A DNA stretch of 64,000 nucleotides, from positions 62,001-126,000 of the forward strand of contig NZ_AGUF01000075.1 of NCBI RefSeq assembly GCF_000236785.1, written 5' to 3'. The notes under the pieces were generated by a model that saw only the letters and a list, made by a program, of their open reading frames with translations, ran no database searches and was not told where the DNA came from. This document shows positions 37,570 to 46,257 of the stretch, in pieces. A program made the translations under genes and the position numbers. Numbering within the stretch: the first letter of the stretch is position 1; the number at the start of each line of letters is the position of its first letter. The DNA comes from Achromobacter arsenitoxydans SY8 (lineage in GTDB: Bacteria > Pseudomonadota > Gammaproteobacteria > Burkholderiales > Burkholderiaceae_B).

Positions 37570-38652
37570 GTGGAACAGCAATGGAACAGGCGCGCATTCA
37601 TGGTGGCGGCGGCAGGCGCTGCGGGCGCCGCGGCAGGGGCGGCGCATGCGCAGGGCGCGGGGGGCGGCGCGGTGAGGGCGCTGGGCGGCGGCAGCATCAC
37701 TGATGTGGCAGGCTTGCGCGTGGGGCACTACACGGACACGCGCCGTCCTACCGGCTGCACGGTCATCATCGCCGAAGGGGGCGCGACGGGCGGGGTCGAT
37801 GTGCGCGGCGCGGCGCCCGGCACGCGCGAAACCGACCTGCTCAATCCGGTGAACATGGTGGAAAAAGTGCACGCGGTCGTGCTGACGGGCGGCAGCGCCT
37901 TTGGCCTGGACGCGGCCTCGGGCGTCATGCGCTACCTGGAGGAAAAGAAGATCGGCTTCGACGTGGGTGTCGCGTTCGTGCCCATCGTGCCTTCGGCGGT
38001 GCTGTTCGATCTGGGCGTGGGCGATGCATCCGTCAGGCCGGATGCGGCCGCGGGCTATCAGGCCTGCAAGTCCGCCACCCCCGATGCGCCGCAGGAAGGC
38101 AACGTGGGCGCGGGGGCGGGCGCGACGGTAGGCAAGCTGTACGGTCCCAAGCGTGCGATGAAAGGCGGCATCGGCAGCGCGTCGCTCACTGTGGCGGGCG
38201 TGACGGTGGGCGCCATCGTCGCCGTCAACGCGGTGGGGGATGTGATCGACCCGGCCACGGGGCGCATTCTGGCCGGCGCGCGCACCGCCGACGGCAAGTC
38301 GCTGCTGGATACCCGCGCGGCCATCCTGGCCGGCGACCTGCCCCGGTCCATGCGCGAAGGCGCGGCCACGACCATCGGCGTCGTGGCCACGGACGCCCGG
38401 CTGACCAAGGCGCAGGCCCAGAAGATTGCAGCCATGGCCCACGACGGGCTGGCGCGCACGATCAACCCCATCCACACCATGCTGGACGGCGACACGATCT
38501 TCGCGCTGGGCACCGGCGCGTCGGGCAAGCCCGCCAACGTGATGCTGCTGGGCGTCATGGCGGCCGAAGCCATGGCCATCGCCGTGCAGCGCGCCATTCT
38601 GGCGGCGCGCACCGTCGAAGGCTATCCGGCGGCCGTGGACTTTATCGCCTGA
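37570..38652 (+). CDS. P1-family (DmpA/NylC-like) peptidase, Tat-exported
   Basis: A 360-residue N-terminal-nucleophile hydrolase of the S58/P1 family (L-aminopeptidase D-Ala-esterase DmpA, beta-aminopeptidases, nylon-oligomer hydrolase NylC). It starts with a twin-arginine signal (WNRRAFMVAAAG). Family blocks are VVLTGGSAFGLDAASGV, GNVGAGAGATVGKL, KGGIGSAS and ATTIGVVATDA. One of the Thr residues in the last block is the likely self-cleavage nucleophile by analogy with NylC. The GTG at 37570 is preferred because GGAG sits 6 nt upstream; a TTG at 37555 lacks one. The substrate is unknown. Confidence 0.85.
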   Translation: MEQQWNRRAFMVAAAGAAGAAAGAAHAQGAGGGAVRALGGGSITDVAGLRVGHYTDTRRPTGCTVIIAEGGATGGVDVRGAAPGTRETDLLNPVNMVEKVHAVVLTGGSAFGLDAASGVMRYLEEKKIGFDVGVAFVPIVPSAVLFDLGVGDASVRPDAAAGYQACKSATPDAPQEGNVGAGAGATVGKLYGPKRAMKGGIGSASLTVAGVTVGAIVAVNAVGDVIDPATGRILAGARTADGKSLLDTRAAILAGDLPRSMREGAATTIGVVATDARLTKAQAQKIAAMAHDGLARTINPIHTMLDGDTIFALGTGASGKPANVMLLGVMAAEAMAIAVQRAILAARTVEGYPAAVDFIA

Positions 38653-38761
38653 CGCGGCGTGGGCGCCGCCTGTCCCGCCGCTGTCCTGTTGTTGTCCCGC
38701 TTCTGTCACACAAGGCCGCCAAGATGGCAGGCAACGGCGTGTGGCCGGGGCGGGGGCGCAT

Positions 38762-39391
38762 ATGCAGGAAGGCGAACGATTCAACGGCGTGACGCATCTG
38801 GCGGGACTGGCGCTGGCGGTGCTGGCGTCCGGGGCGCTGATTTCGCGCGCGGCCGAACTGCGGGTGGACGCGCGCCAGATCGTCGCCTATGCGGTGTTCT
38901 CGGCATCCATGATCGCCGTATATGCGTCGTCGGCGCTGTTCCACTGCTCGCGCGGCCGCCGCAAGGCCATCTGGGCCAAGGCGGACCACTGCGCCATCTA
39001 TCTGCTGATTGCCGGCACGTACACGCCGCTGGCGTATGGTCCGGTGGATCATGGCTGGGGCGCCGCGATGGGCGTGGCCATCTGGCTGCTGGCCTTTGTG
39101 GGCATCAGTCGTGAATTGTGGTGGGCGCGCGGCGCGGCGCCGGCCTTGCCGCTGTACCTGGCGATGGGCTGGCTGGGCGTGATGTTCGCCGCGCCGATCG
39201 CGGGCGGGCTGTCGTCGGCGGGGCTGGCCTGGCTGCTGGCGGGGGCCGCCATCTACACCGCGGGCACGTTGTTCTACGTGAACGACAAGCGCTGGCGCCA
39301 TGCGCATGGCATCTGGCACCTGTTCGTGATGGCCGGAACGGCCTGCCACTTCGTGACGGTGTTCGGCTTTCTGGAGCATGTCCCCGCCTAG
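38762..39391 (+). CDS. Haemolysin III/PAQR-family membrane protein
   Basis: A 209-residue seven-helix membrane protein of the HlyIII/PAQR (progestin and adipoQ receptor-like) family. The conserved zinc-site residues of PAQR proteins appear: ALFHCS near residue 61, D-H-C-A-I-Y near 75, and the C-terminal HGIWHLFVMAGTACHF with two His. Family members are hydrolase-like with roles in membrane lipid homeostasis; true haemolysis is not established. The ATG at 38762 is chosen over the GTG 21 bp upstream because the family normally begins near the EGERFNGVTHL motif. Confidence 0.88.
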   Translation: MQEGERFNGVTHLAGLALAVLASGALISRAAELRVDARQIVAYAVFSASMIAVYASSALFHCSRGRRKAIWAKADHCAIYLLIAGTYTPLAYGPVDHGWGAAMGVAIWLLAFVGISRELWWARGAAPALPLYLAMGWLGVMFAAPIAGGLSSAGLAWLLAGAAIYTAGTLFYVNDKRWRHAHGIWHLFVMAGTACHFVTVFGFLEHVPA

Positions 39392-39434
39392 GGGAGGCTC
39401 CGCCACGGCAGGGCCGGCTCAAGGCCCGCCAGTT

Positions 39435-39908
39435 TCAGCGCCAGCTCGCCAGCGGCAGCATGCCTTCCCGGTTCTTCACTTTACGCATGACGATATGCGA
39501 GCACAGGTCCCGCACGCCGGGAATCCTGCCGAGCTTGTCTTCGATGAAGTTCGAGAAGGCGGCCAGGTTGCGCGTGCGCACCGTCAGGATGTAGTTGGAC
39601 GCGCCGGTCACGATGCTGGCTTCGCTGATTTCCTCGAGCACGGCGATGCCGGCCAGGAAGTCTTCGTGCCAGCTCGCGCGCGACTGGTCCAGCGACACAT
39701 GCACGATGGCTTCCAGCTCGAAGCCCAGCTTCTCCGCGTCCAGCACCGCCCGGTAGCCGCGGATCAGGCCGGCTTCTTCCAGCGCGCGCACGCGCCGCAG
39801 GCAGGCCGACGGCGACAGCGCCACCTGCTCGGCAAGGTCCTGGTTGCTGAGGTGGCCGTCTTCCTGCAGGCGGGCAAGAATGCGCTGGTCTATGGGGTCG
39901 ATCTGCAT
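39435..39908 (-). CDS. kynR: Lrp/AsnC-family regulator, KynR-like
   Basis: A 157-residue feast/famine regulator. The N-terminal HTH (about 5-60; LSNQDLAEQVALSPSACLRRVRALE, in part) is followed by the RAM ligand-binding domain (about 65-150). It is transcribed divergently from kynU across 138 bp. In Pseudomonas an Lrp-type KynR next to the kyn genes is activated by kynurenine, so this is the obvious parallel. The symbol rests on context plus family, not on ligand evidence. Confidence 0.8.
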   Translation of the reverse strand: MQIDPIDQRILARLQEDGHLSNQDLAEQVALSPSACLRRVRALEEAGLIRGYRAVLDAEKLGFELEAIVHVSLDQSRASWHEDFLAGIAVLEEISEASIVTGASNYILTVRTRNLAAFSNFIEDKLGRIPGVRDLCSHIVMRKVKNREGMLPLASWR

Positions 39909-40046
39909 CGCACAATCCAATTCTAAAAAATTAGTCTGGAAGCAATTTAATGCGGAAAACTCGGGTATGTCACGACCTGTTTTGCAATTAATCGGCCTGG
40001 TCGCGCTGATAGCATGTATCCGGTAACTCTCCTGAAGGAACGACAC

Positions 40047-41297
40047 ATGAATACCCGCGAAGCCTGCGTCAACGCCGATCTGAAGGATCCCCTGGCGCCT
40101 CTGAAAGACTGTTTCGACCTGCCGCCCGGCGTCCTGTATATGGACGGCAACTCCCTGGGCGTGCTCCCCAAGACCGCCGCCGCCCGCGCTGCCGAGGTGA
40201 TCCGCAAGGAGTGGGGCGCGGACCTGATCCGCAGCTGGAACACGGCGGGCTGGTACGACCTGCCGGCCCGCCTGGGCGACAAGCTGGGCGGCCTGCTGGG
40301 CGCGCGCGAGGGCGAAATGGTCGTCACCGACACGACGTCGCTGAACATCTTCAAGGCGCTGGCCGCCGCGCTGCGCATCCAGCAGGGCAAGCACCCGGCG
40401 CGCCGGGTCATCCTGTCCGAGCGCGACAACTTCCCGACCGATCTCTACATGATCCAGGGCATGATCGACCTGCTGCAGCAGGGCTACGAAATGCGCCTGA
40501 TCGACGACGACCTGCCGCTGGACAAGGCCCTGGACGATTCCGTCGCCGTGATGCTGCTGTCGCACGTGAACTACCGCAGCGGCTATATGCACGACATGGC
40601 CGCCGTCACCGCCATGGCGCACGAACGCGGGGCGCTGGCAATCTGGGACCTGGCGCACGCCGCCGGCGCGGTGCCGGTGGACCTGAACGGGGCCGACGCC
40701 GATTTCGCCGTGGGCTGCACCTATAAGTATCTAAACGGCGGCCCCGGCTCGCCCGCCTTCATCTGGGTGGCGCCGCGCCACACCAGCGACTTCTGGCAGC
40801 CGCTGTCCGGCTGGTGGGGCCATTCGCGCCCCTTCGACATGGCCGTGGCCTACGAACCGGCCGGCGGCATCCGCCGCTACCTGTGCGGCACGCAGCCCAT
40901 CGTGTCGCTGTCGCTGGTCGAATGCGGCCTGGATGTGGCGCACGCCGCCGGCATGGACGAAGTGCGCAGGAAATCGCTGGCGCTGGGCGACCTGTTCATT
41001 GCGCTGGTCGAATCGCGCTGCGCGGACCATCCGCTGACGCTGGCGACGCCGCGCAACCATGCCGAGCGCGGCAGCCACGTGAGCTTGCGCCATCCCAACG
41101 GCTTTGAAGTGATGCAAGCCTTGATCGCGCGCGGCCTGATTGGCGACTACCGCGAGCCCGAGGTGCTGCGATTCGGCCTTACGCCGCTGTATTTGGGCTA
41201 TGCCGACATTTGGGACGCCGTCGACATCCTGAAGGACGTGCTGGACACCCGCGCCTGGGACAAGCCCGAATTCAAGCAGCGGTCGGCCGTGACCTGA
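40047..41297 (+). CDS. kynU: Kynureninase
   Basis: A 416-residue PLP enzyme that splits L-kynurenine to anthranilate and alanine in tryptophan catabolism. The start [26 protein letters not shown] near 32-41, the [10 protein letters not shown] block with Asp201/His204, and [11 protein letters not shown] with the PLP-binding Lys227 are all classic kynureninase features. GAAGGA precedes the ATG at 40047. The other pathway genes kynA and kynB are not in the window. An amino-acid permease follows 76 bp downstream on the same strand, probably in the same operon. Confidence 0.96.
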   Translation: MNTREACVNADLKDPLAPLKDCFDLPPGVLYMDGNSLGVLPKTAAARAAEVIRKEWGADLIRSWNTAGWYDLPARLGDKLGGLLGAREGEMVVTDTTSLNIFKALAAALRIQQGKHPARRVILSERDNFPTDLYMIQGMIDLLQQGYEMRLIDDDLPLDKALDDSVAVMLLSHVNYRSGYMHDMAAVTAMAHERGALAIWDLAHAAGAVPVDLNGADADFAVGCTYKYLNGGPGSPAFIWVAPRHTSDFWQPLSGWWGHSRPFDMAVAYEPAGGIRRYLCGTQPIVSLSLVECGLDVAHAAGMDEVRRKSLALGDLFIALVESRCADHPLTLATPRNHAERGSHVSLRHPNGFEVMQALIARGLIGDYREPEVLRFGLTPLYLGYADIWDAVDILKDVLDTRAWDKPEFKQRSAVT

Positions 41298-41373
41298 TCC
41301 CGCGAAACATTCCCTTATCGCGCAGGCCATTCGAGCCTTTCATCCAAAGAGAGCGCAGGACAAGGAGGAGACT

Positions 41374-42819
41374 ATGCAACAACAGAAAGGATTCAGCCGG
41401 ATCGCCGAACGCGAGCAGGGGCTCAAGCGCCGCCTGACCTCCGGCCAGATGAGCATGATTGCCATCGGCGGCGCTATCGGCACAGGACTATTCCTGGGCA
41501 GCAAGTTCGCCATCGGATTTGCCGGCCCCAGCGTCATCCTCAGCTACGCCATCGGCGGGCTGATCACACTGCTGCTGATGGCCTGTCTGGCGGAGATGAC
41601 GGTGGCGCATTCCACGTCGGGTTCGTTCGGGGCCTACGCGGAACACTACATCGGGCCGCTGGCGGGTTTCCTGGTGCGCTACGCATACTGGTCGTGCGTG
41701 GTGCTGGCGGTGGGCACCGAGGTCACCGCGGTGGCCAAGTACATGGCCTTCTGGTTCCCAGGCGTGCCGGGCTGGCTATGGGTATGCCTGTTTTCGGCCG
41801 CGCTGATCCTCGTCAACGCGCTTAGCGTCAAGGCGTTCGGCACGATCGAATACTGGTTCTCGACCATCAAGGTCAGCGCCATCATGGCCTTCATCATCCT
41901 GGGCGCCTATGTGGTCTGGGGCAATCCGCAGTACGGCGTGGCGCAGTACACCGCGCACGGCGGGTTCTTTCCCAACGGCGTGTGGGGCATGTGGGTCGCG
42001 GTCGTGATTTCGATCTTCAGCTATCTGAGCGTCGAGATGATCGCCGTGGCGGCGGGCGAGGCCGAAGACCCCGAGCGCGCCGTCAAACAGGCGTTTCGCG
42101 CGACGTTCGTCCGGCTGATTGTCTTCTACCTGCTGTCGCTGGCGCTGATCCTGGCCATAGTGCCCTGGGACGACGCCGGCCAGGGCGGCAGCCCGTTCGT
42201 GAAGGTGATGCAGGCCCTGGAGATTCCTGGCGCGGCGGCCGTCATCAACTTCATCGTGCTGGTGGCCGCCCTGTCCGCCATGAACAGCCAGCTGTACATC
42301 ACCACCCGCATGATGTTCAGCCTGTCGCGCGCGGGCCATGCGCCGTCGGCGCTGGGCCGGCTGACACGCAACGGCACGCCGCTGAACGCGCTGCTGCTGT
42401 CCACCAGCGGCATCGTCATCGCTACCGTGCTGAATGTGCTGTATCCCGAGACGGCGTTCACGCTGATGATGGCCATCTCGATGTTCGGCGCGCTGTTCAC
42501 GTGGATGATGATCTTCGTCACGCACTACTTCTTCCGCCGCGCCTGGACGCGGGAAGGGGGCGCGCGGCTGTCGTTCCGGATGCCGGGCTTTCCGGTGCTG
42601 ACGCTGCTGGGCGCGGTGGCGATGCTGGCGATCCTGGTCACGACGTACTTCACCCGCGAGTTCAGGATGACGCTGGTGTTCGGCGTGCCGTTCCTGCTGA
42701 TCCTGGCCGCGCTGTACCACCTGCTGTTCAGGAAGCGCGCCGAGGCCGTGGCGCTGCGCGCGGGCAACGGGCAGGAAGGCATAAGGGCGGGCGCCGGGCC
42801 GCGTCCGGCGGCGCGGTAA
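41374..42819 (+). CDS. Amino-acid permease, AAT family
   Basis: A 481-residue, 12-helix APC-superfamily permease. The N-terminal LKRRLTSGQMSMIAIGGAIGTGLFLGS (in part) is the amino-acid transporter signature. It is of the AAT branch (aromatic amino acids, GABA, proline, D-serine). Its position after kynU suggests import of tryptophan, kynurenine or a related aromatic, but the sequence does not fix the substrate. GGAGGA precedes the ATG. It converges on a LysR gene with a 16-bp gap. Confidence 0.88.
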   Translation: MQQQKGFSRIAEREQGLKRRLTSGQMSMIAIGGAIGTGLFLGSKFAIGFAGPSVILSYAIGGLITLLLMACLAEMTVAHSTSGSFGAYAEHYIGPLAGFLVRYAYWSCVVLAVGTEVTAVAKYMAFWFPGVPGWLWVCLFSAALILVNALSVKAFGTIEYWFSTIKVSAIMAFIILGAYVVWGNPQYGVAQYTAHGGFFPNGVWGMWVAVVISIFSYLSVEMIAVAAGEAEDPERAVKQAFRATFVRLIVFYLLSLALILAIVPWDDAGQGGSPFVKVMQALEIPGAAAVINFIVLVAALSAMNSQLYITTRMMFSLSRAGHAPSALGRLTRNGTPLNALLLSTSGIVIATVLNVLYPETAFTLMMAISMFGALFTWMMIFVTHYFFRRAWTREGGARLSFRMPGFPVLTLLGAVAMLAILVTTYFTREFRMTLVFGVPFLLILAALYHLLFRKRAEAVALRAGNGQEGIRAGAGPRPAAR

Positions 42820-42835
42820 CGGGTCCAGGCCTTTC

Positions 42836-43744
42836 CTAGCGCTGCCCGGCGACGCACTCCCGGATTGCCGCCAGCATCGCGCGGGCGCGCACAGGCAGCG
42901 AACGCGAGGCGTACACGGCGTGCATCTGGGGCGCGGCGCCTTGCGCCGACGTCACCGTGTACGCCGGGCACACCCGCACGAGCGTGCCGCGCTCGATTTC
43001 CGGCAGCGCCGCCCAGTCCGCCAGGCGGGCGATGCCCATGCCCTGAAGCACCATCGCCATCAGGCCGCCGCCGCTGCTGACGCGCACCGCCGGCCTGGCG
43101 TGCAGGCGGACAATGCGGTCGGCGTCGCGCAGATGCCAGTCCTTGAGCACGCGCGGCCCGGTGTGGGTCAGCAGGCGATGCGCGGCCAGGTCCGCGGGCT
43201 CGCGCGGCAGCCCCATCCGGGCCACGTAGCCGGGGCTGGCGCACAGCATCCGTTCGTAGGGCCAGAGGTGCGCGCCCAGCAGGTCGCTGGACGCGGGAAA
43301 TCCGCCGCGGATGGCGAAGTCCAAACCTTCGGCGATGGGGTCGACCCACTTGTCGGTATAGAGGATGTCGATGCTGACGCCCGGATGTGCGTCGGAATAG
43401 CGGCGCAGGACTGCAGGCAGCAGGACCACGCCCAGCAGGTCGGGCGCCGAAAAGCGCAGGCGTCCTTGTGCGCCGCCCTGGACGTCGCGCAGCGCGTCGC
43501 GGGCCCGCTCTTCCAGCCGCAGCAGTTCGCGGGCGGACTGGAAGTAGCTTTCGCCCTGCGGCGTCAGCACCACGCTGCTCTTGCTGCGCGACAGCAGCTG
43601 CGTGCCCACCTGGCGCTCCAGCGATTGCACGGCGCGGGTGACGGCGCTGGGCGATGCGCCCAGCGCGCGCGCCGCCAGCACGAAGCTCTGGCGTTCGGCG
43701 ACGGCGCAGAACACCTGGTATTCCCATAGCGCGCTACGTTCCAT
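42836..43744 (-). CDS. LysR-family transcriptional regulator
   Basis: A 302-residue LysR regulator with an N-terminal HTH (about 4-62; RQSFVLAARALGASPSAVTRAV) and an effector domain of the LTTR_substrate type (about 90-298). It is divergent from a threonine synthase-like gene across 95 bp that carries a textbook T-N11-A palindrome. The ATG at 43744 gives the usual length. Its natural effector would be the substrate or product of the adjacent PLP enzyme (inference). Confidence 0.9.
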   Translation of the reverse strand: MERSALWEYQVFCAVAERQSFVLAARALGASPSAVTRAVQSLERQVGTQLLSRSKSSVVLTPQGESYFQSARELLRLEERARDALRDVQGGAQGRLRFSAPDLLGVVLLPAVLRRYSDAHPGVSIDILYTDKWVDPIAEGLDFAIRGGFPASSDLLGAHLWPYERMLCASPGYVARMGLPREPADLAAHRLLTHTGPRVLKDWHLRDADRIVRLHARPAVRVSSGGGLMAMVLQGMGIARLADWAALPEIERGTLVRVCPAYTVTSAQGAAPQMHAVYASRSLPVRARAMLAAIRECVAGQR

Positions 43745-43757
43745 GCGGGGTCTCCCG

Positions 43758-43772
43758 TTGCGTCTACCGCAA
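43758..43772. promoter_or_regulatory. LysR box (TTGCG-N5-CGCAA)
   Basis: A perfect 5-bp inverted repeat that includes the LysR T-N11-A pair (T43759, A43771). It is 14 bp upstream of the LysR start and 68 bp upstream of the divergent gene. A partial copy TTGCAA follows at 43780-43785, a common pattern for activation plus recall sites. Confidence 0.6.
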
Positions 43773-43839
43773 CATGATATTGCAACGCCGGCGCAGCGGC
43801 CGCACGTAGACTGCGGCGAGTCGAATTTCTTCATGCATC

Positions 43840-44976
43840 ATGCCCAATCCTCATTACATCGACCCTCTGACCGGCGACCGCTATCCGCTTGACGACGCGC
43901 GCTGGTGTTCCGACGCGCAGACGCCCCTGATGATCTCGCCGCTGCGGGGCATTTCGCGTTACGACCTTGATACGCGCACGCGTTCGGTGTGGCGTTATGC
44001 GGCGGCGCTGCCGCGCGACATCGCGCGTCCCGTGTCGATGGGCGAGGGCGGCACGCCGATGGTGGAGCGCGTCTGGGGAACCTTGCGGCCGCATTTCAAG
44101 CTGGAATGGTTCAACCCCACGTGCAGCTTCAAGGACCGCGGCGCGGCCGTCATGCTGTCGTGGCTGCGCCAGCTGGGCATCAAGGCCGTAGCAGAGGACA
44201 GCTCGGGCAACGGCGGCGCGGCGGTGGCGGCGTTTGGCGCGGCGGCGGGCATGGGCGTCACCATCTTCGCGCCCGCCTATACGTCGGCCGCCAAGGTGGC
44301 GCAGATCCGGGCGTTCGGCGCTGATGTGCGCCTGGTGGAAGGCCCGCGTGAAAATTCGGAAGCCGAGGCCATCCGCGCCTCGCGCGAGATTTTCTACGCC
44401 AGCCACAACTGGCAGCCGTTCTTCCTGCAGGGCACCAAGTCGATTGCCTACGAGATGTGGGAGGACTTTGGCTTTCAGGCGCCGGACAACGTGGTGATTC
44501 CGGCCGGCGCGGGCAGCAATGTGCTGGGCTGCGCAATCGGCTTTGCCGAGCTGCGCGCGGCGGGCCAGATCAGCCGGCTGCCCAGGTTGTTCGTGGCCCA
44601 GCCGCTGAATTGTTCACCGGTGGACGCCAGCTTCCAGGCGGGGGCGGACGGCCCCGTGCCGCGCGAGGTGCTGCCCACCGTGGCCGAGGGCACGTCCATC
44701 AGGCGTCCCGTGCGCTTGCGCGAGGTGCTGCAGGCGGTGCGCGCCAGCGGCGGGCAGACCGTGGCGGTGCCGGAAGCCGACATTGTTGCGGCAGTGAAAG
44801 CGCTGGCCGCGCGCGGCCTGTACGCGGAACCGACCAGCGCCACGGCGGCGGCCGCGCTGGATACGCTGCAGGCGCGCGGCGCGATCCGGTCCGGTGAACG
44901 CACGGTGGTGCTGCTGACCGGCACCGGCCTCAAGTCCACGCAGTTCATGACGGACCTGTTTTCGGCGCCGGCCTGA
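43840..44976 (+). CDS. Threonine synthase-like PLP enzyme
   Basis: A 378-residue fold-type II PLP enzyme. The N-terminal MPNPHYIDPLTGDRYPLDD resembles threonine synthase. The PLP Lys is K98 in the CSFKDRG motif, and SSGNGGAAVAAFGAA binds phosphate. The glycine loop PAGAGSNVLG and the C-terminal LLTGTGLKS complete the family set. It is a single-gene unit controlled by a divergent LysR, unlike the housekeeping hom-thrC arrangement. It is thus more likely a paralogue with a different beta-elimination or replacement substrate than the biosynthetic ThrC. Related ammonia-lyases (diaminopropionate, threonine, cysteate) are alternatives. Confidence 0.85.
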   Translation: MPNPHYIDPLTGDRYPLDDARWCSDAQTPLMISPLRGISRYDLDTRTRSVWRYAAALPRDIARPVSMGEGGTPMVERVWGTLRPHFKLEWFNPTCSFKDRGAAVMLSWLRQLGIKAVAEDSSGNGGAAVAAFGAAAGMGVTIFAPAYTSAAKVAQIRAFGADVRLVEGPRENSEAEAIRASREIFYASHNWQPFFLQGTKSIAYEMWEDFGFQAPDNVVIPAGAGSNVLGCAIGFAELRAAGQISRLPRLFVAQPLNCSPVDASFQAGADGPVPREVLPTVAEGTSIRRPVRLREVLQAVRASGGQTVAVPEADIVAAVKALAARGLYAEPTSATAAAALDTLQARGAIRSGERTVVLLTGTGLKSTQFMTDLFSAPA

Positions 44977-44990
44977 GCGGCGCCGTGGCG

Positions 44991-45407
44991 TCAGTACGCG
45001 GCGGCGACGCGTTCCGGGCGGGCAGCCGCCGTGCCCGATTGCTGCCCGGGCGAGAACACGCGCAGGCGATGGCCGTCGGGGTCCAGCGCGACGAACGTGC
45101 GGCCGAAGTCCATGTCGGTGGGCGCCTGCAGGATGGGCAGGCCGCGCAGGCTCCAGTCCACGTGGCGCTGGTTGACGGCGTCGGCGTCGGCCACGGTGAA
45201 GGCCAGTTCGGTTGCGCCGCCGCGTCCGGCTGCGGCGGGTTCCACGGTGTAGCGCGACCACAGGCCCAGCATCAGCCCGGAGTCCAGCCTGAACATGGCG
45301 AACGTGGGCGAGTTTTCAAGGGGCGGGCGCTGCAGCAGCGCGCTGTAGAACGCGGCGCTGGCCTCGGGCTTTTCCACGTAGAAAATGACGAAATTGGTGT
45401 CGGACAT
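44991..45407 (-). CDS. VOC-family (glyoxalase/bleomycin-resistance fold) protein
   Basis: A 138-residue protein with a single VOC fold of two beta-alpha-beta-beta-beta units. FVIFYVEKPEASAAFYSALLQ opens the first half and the second ends TFVALDPDGHRLRVFSPG, the usual C-terminal strand. VOC proteins bind metals and catalyse isomerisation, ring cleavage or drug sequestration. The substrate is unknown. The gene follows a WYL-type regulator at 69 bp on the same strand, so it is probably regulated by or with it. Confidence 0.85.
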   Translation of the reverse strand: MSDTNFVIFYVEKPEASAAFYSALLQRPPLENSPTFAMFRLDSGLMLGLWSRYTVEPAAAGRGGATELAFTVADADAVNQRHVDWSLRGLPILQAPTDMDFGRTFVALDPDGHRLRVFSPGQQSGTAAARPERVAAAY

Positions 45408-45476
45408 GATGCGCTCCTGGTGGTGGACGCGCTCATCTTAGGCAGGGGTGCTGTCAGTTTTTGGCAGTAGCGTGGG

Positions 45477-46166
45477 TCAGGTTTTCCGGGGCGCGTGCTC
45501 GATCGCGCGCCACTCCTTCAGCAGGGCGTGCCGGCGCCGCGGATAGCGGCCCGCGGCGGCCAGGGTGGCGATGCGGTCGGTGCGGAAATGCCGGAAGTCG
45601 TTGCGCAGTTCGCACCAGGCCATGACGATGCGCACACTGTCGAAAAAGCCCAGCGCGAACGGCCAGATCACCCGCGCCGAATCCACGCCCTTGTCGTCCC
45701 GGTAGGCGATCTCCAGCTTCTGTTCGGCGCGGATGGCCTGGCGGATCAGGGACACGTCCACGCGGTCGGTCACCGCGACTGCACTGGGGGCCACCAGCAG
45801 CGGGATGGCGTCCAGTTCGTCCCGCAATTCCTGCGGCAGCACGGCGCCGATCTTGGCCAGCGCATTGCGCGCGGCCAGGCCCAGGTGCGCATCCGAGCGG
45901 CCCGCCACCCAGCGCGTGCCCAGCACCAGCGCCTCGATTTCCTCGGTGCTGAACATCAGCGGCGGCAGCATGAAGCCGGGACGCAGCACGTAACCCACGC
46001 CCGGTTCGCCTTCGATCTCGGCGCCCTGGCATTGCAGCGTCGCGATGTCGCGATACAGCGTGCGCAGGCTGATGCCCATTTCGGCCGCCAACCGGTGGCC
46101 GCTGACGGGCAGGCGGTGGCGGCGCAGGGTCTGGAGCAGGTCCAGGAGGCGTTCAGTGCGGGACAT
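45477..46166 (-). CDS. YafY/WYL-family transcriptional regulator
   Basis: A 229-residue regulator with an N-terminal DeoR/HTH_11-type winged helix (about 2-58; RLPVSGHRLAAEMGISLRTLYRDIATL, in part) followed by a WYL-like ligand domain (about 135-225). WYL regulators sense small ligands or nucleic acids. It lies immediately before the VOC gene, its likely target. The ATG at 46166 is chosen since MSRTERLLDLLQTLRR is the universal start of this family; an upstream ATG at 46205 adds an Arg-rich extension without support. Confidence 0.88.
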   Translation of the reverse strand: MSRTERLLDLLQTLRRHRLPVSGHRLAAEMGISLRTLYRDIATLQCQGAEIEGEPGVGYVLRPGFMLPPLMFSTEEIEALVLGTRWVAGRSDAHLGLAARNALAKIGAVLPQELRDELDAIPLLVAPSAVAVTDRVDVSLIRQAIRAEQKLEIAYRDDKGVDSARVIWPFALGFFDSVRIVMAWCELRNDFRHFRTDRIATLAAAGRYPRRRHALLKEWRAIEHAPRKT

Positions 46167-46257
46167 GGAGCGCAGGCGGCGGGCAGGAATACGTAATGCT
46201 GCCACGGAATGGCAGCATCCGGGGCGCCTGCGTCGCCACGCCCCGGGGGCAACCCGG

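Noticed and set aside
44963-44985. CGGCGCCG hairpin after the threonine synthase-like gene as terminator
   Set aside because: The short perfect stem has no T-run. Such GC palindromes are frequent by chance in this genome.
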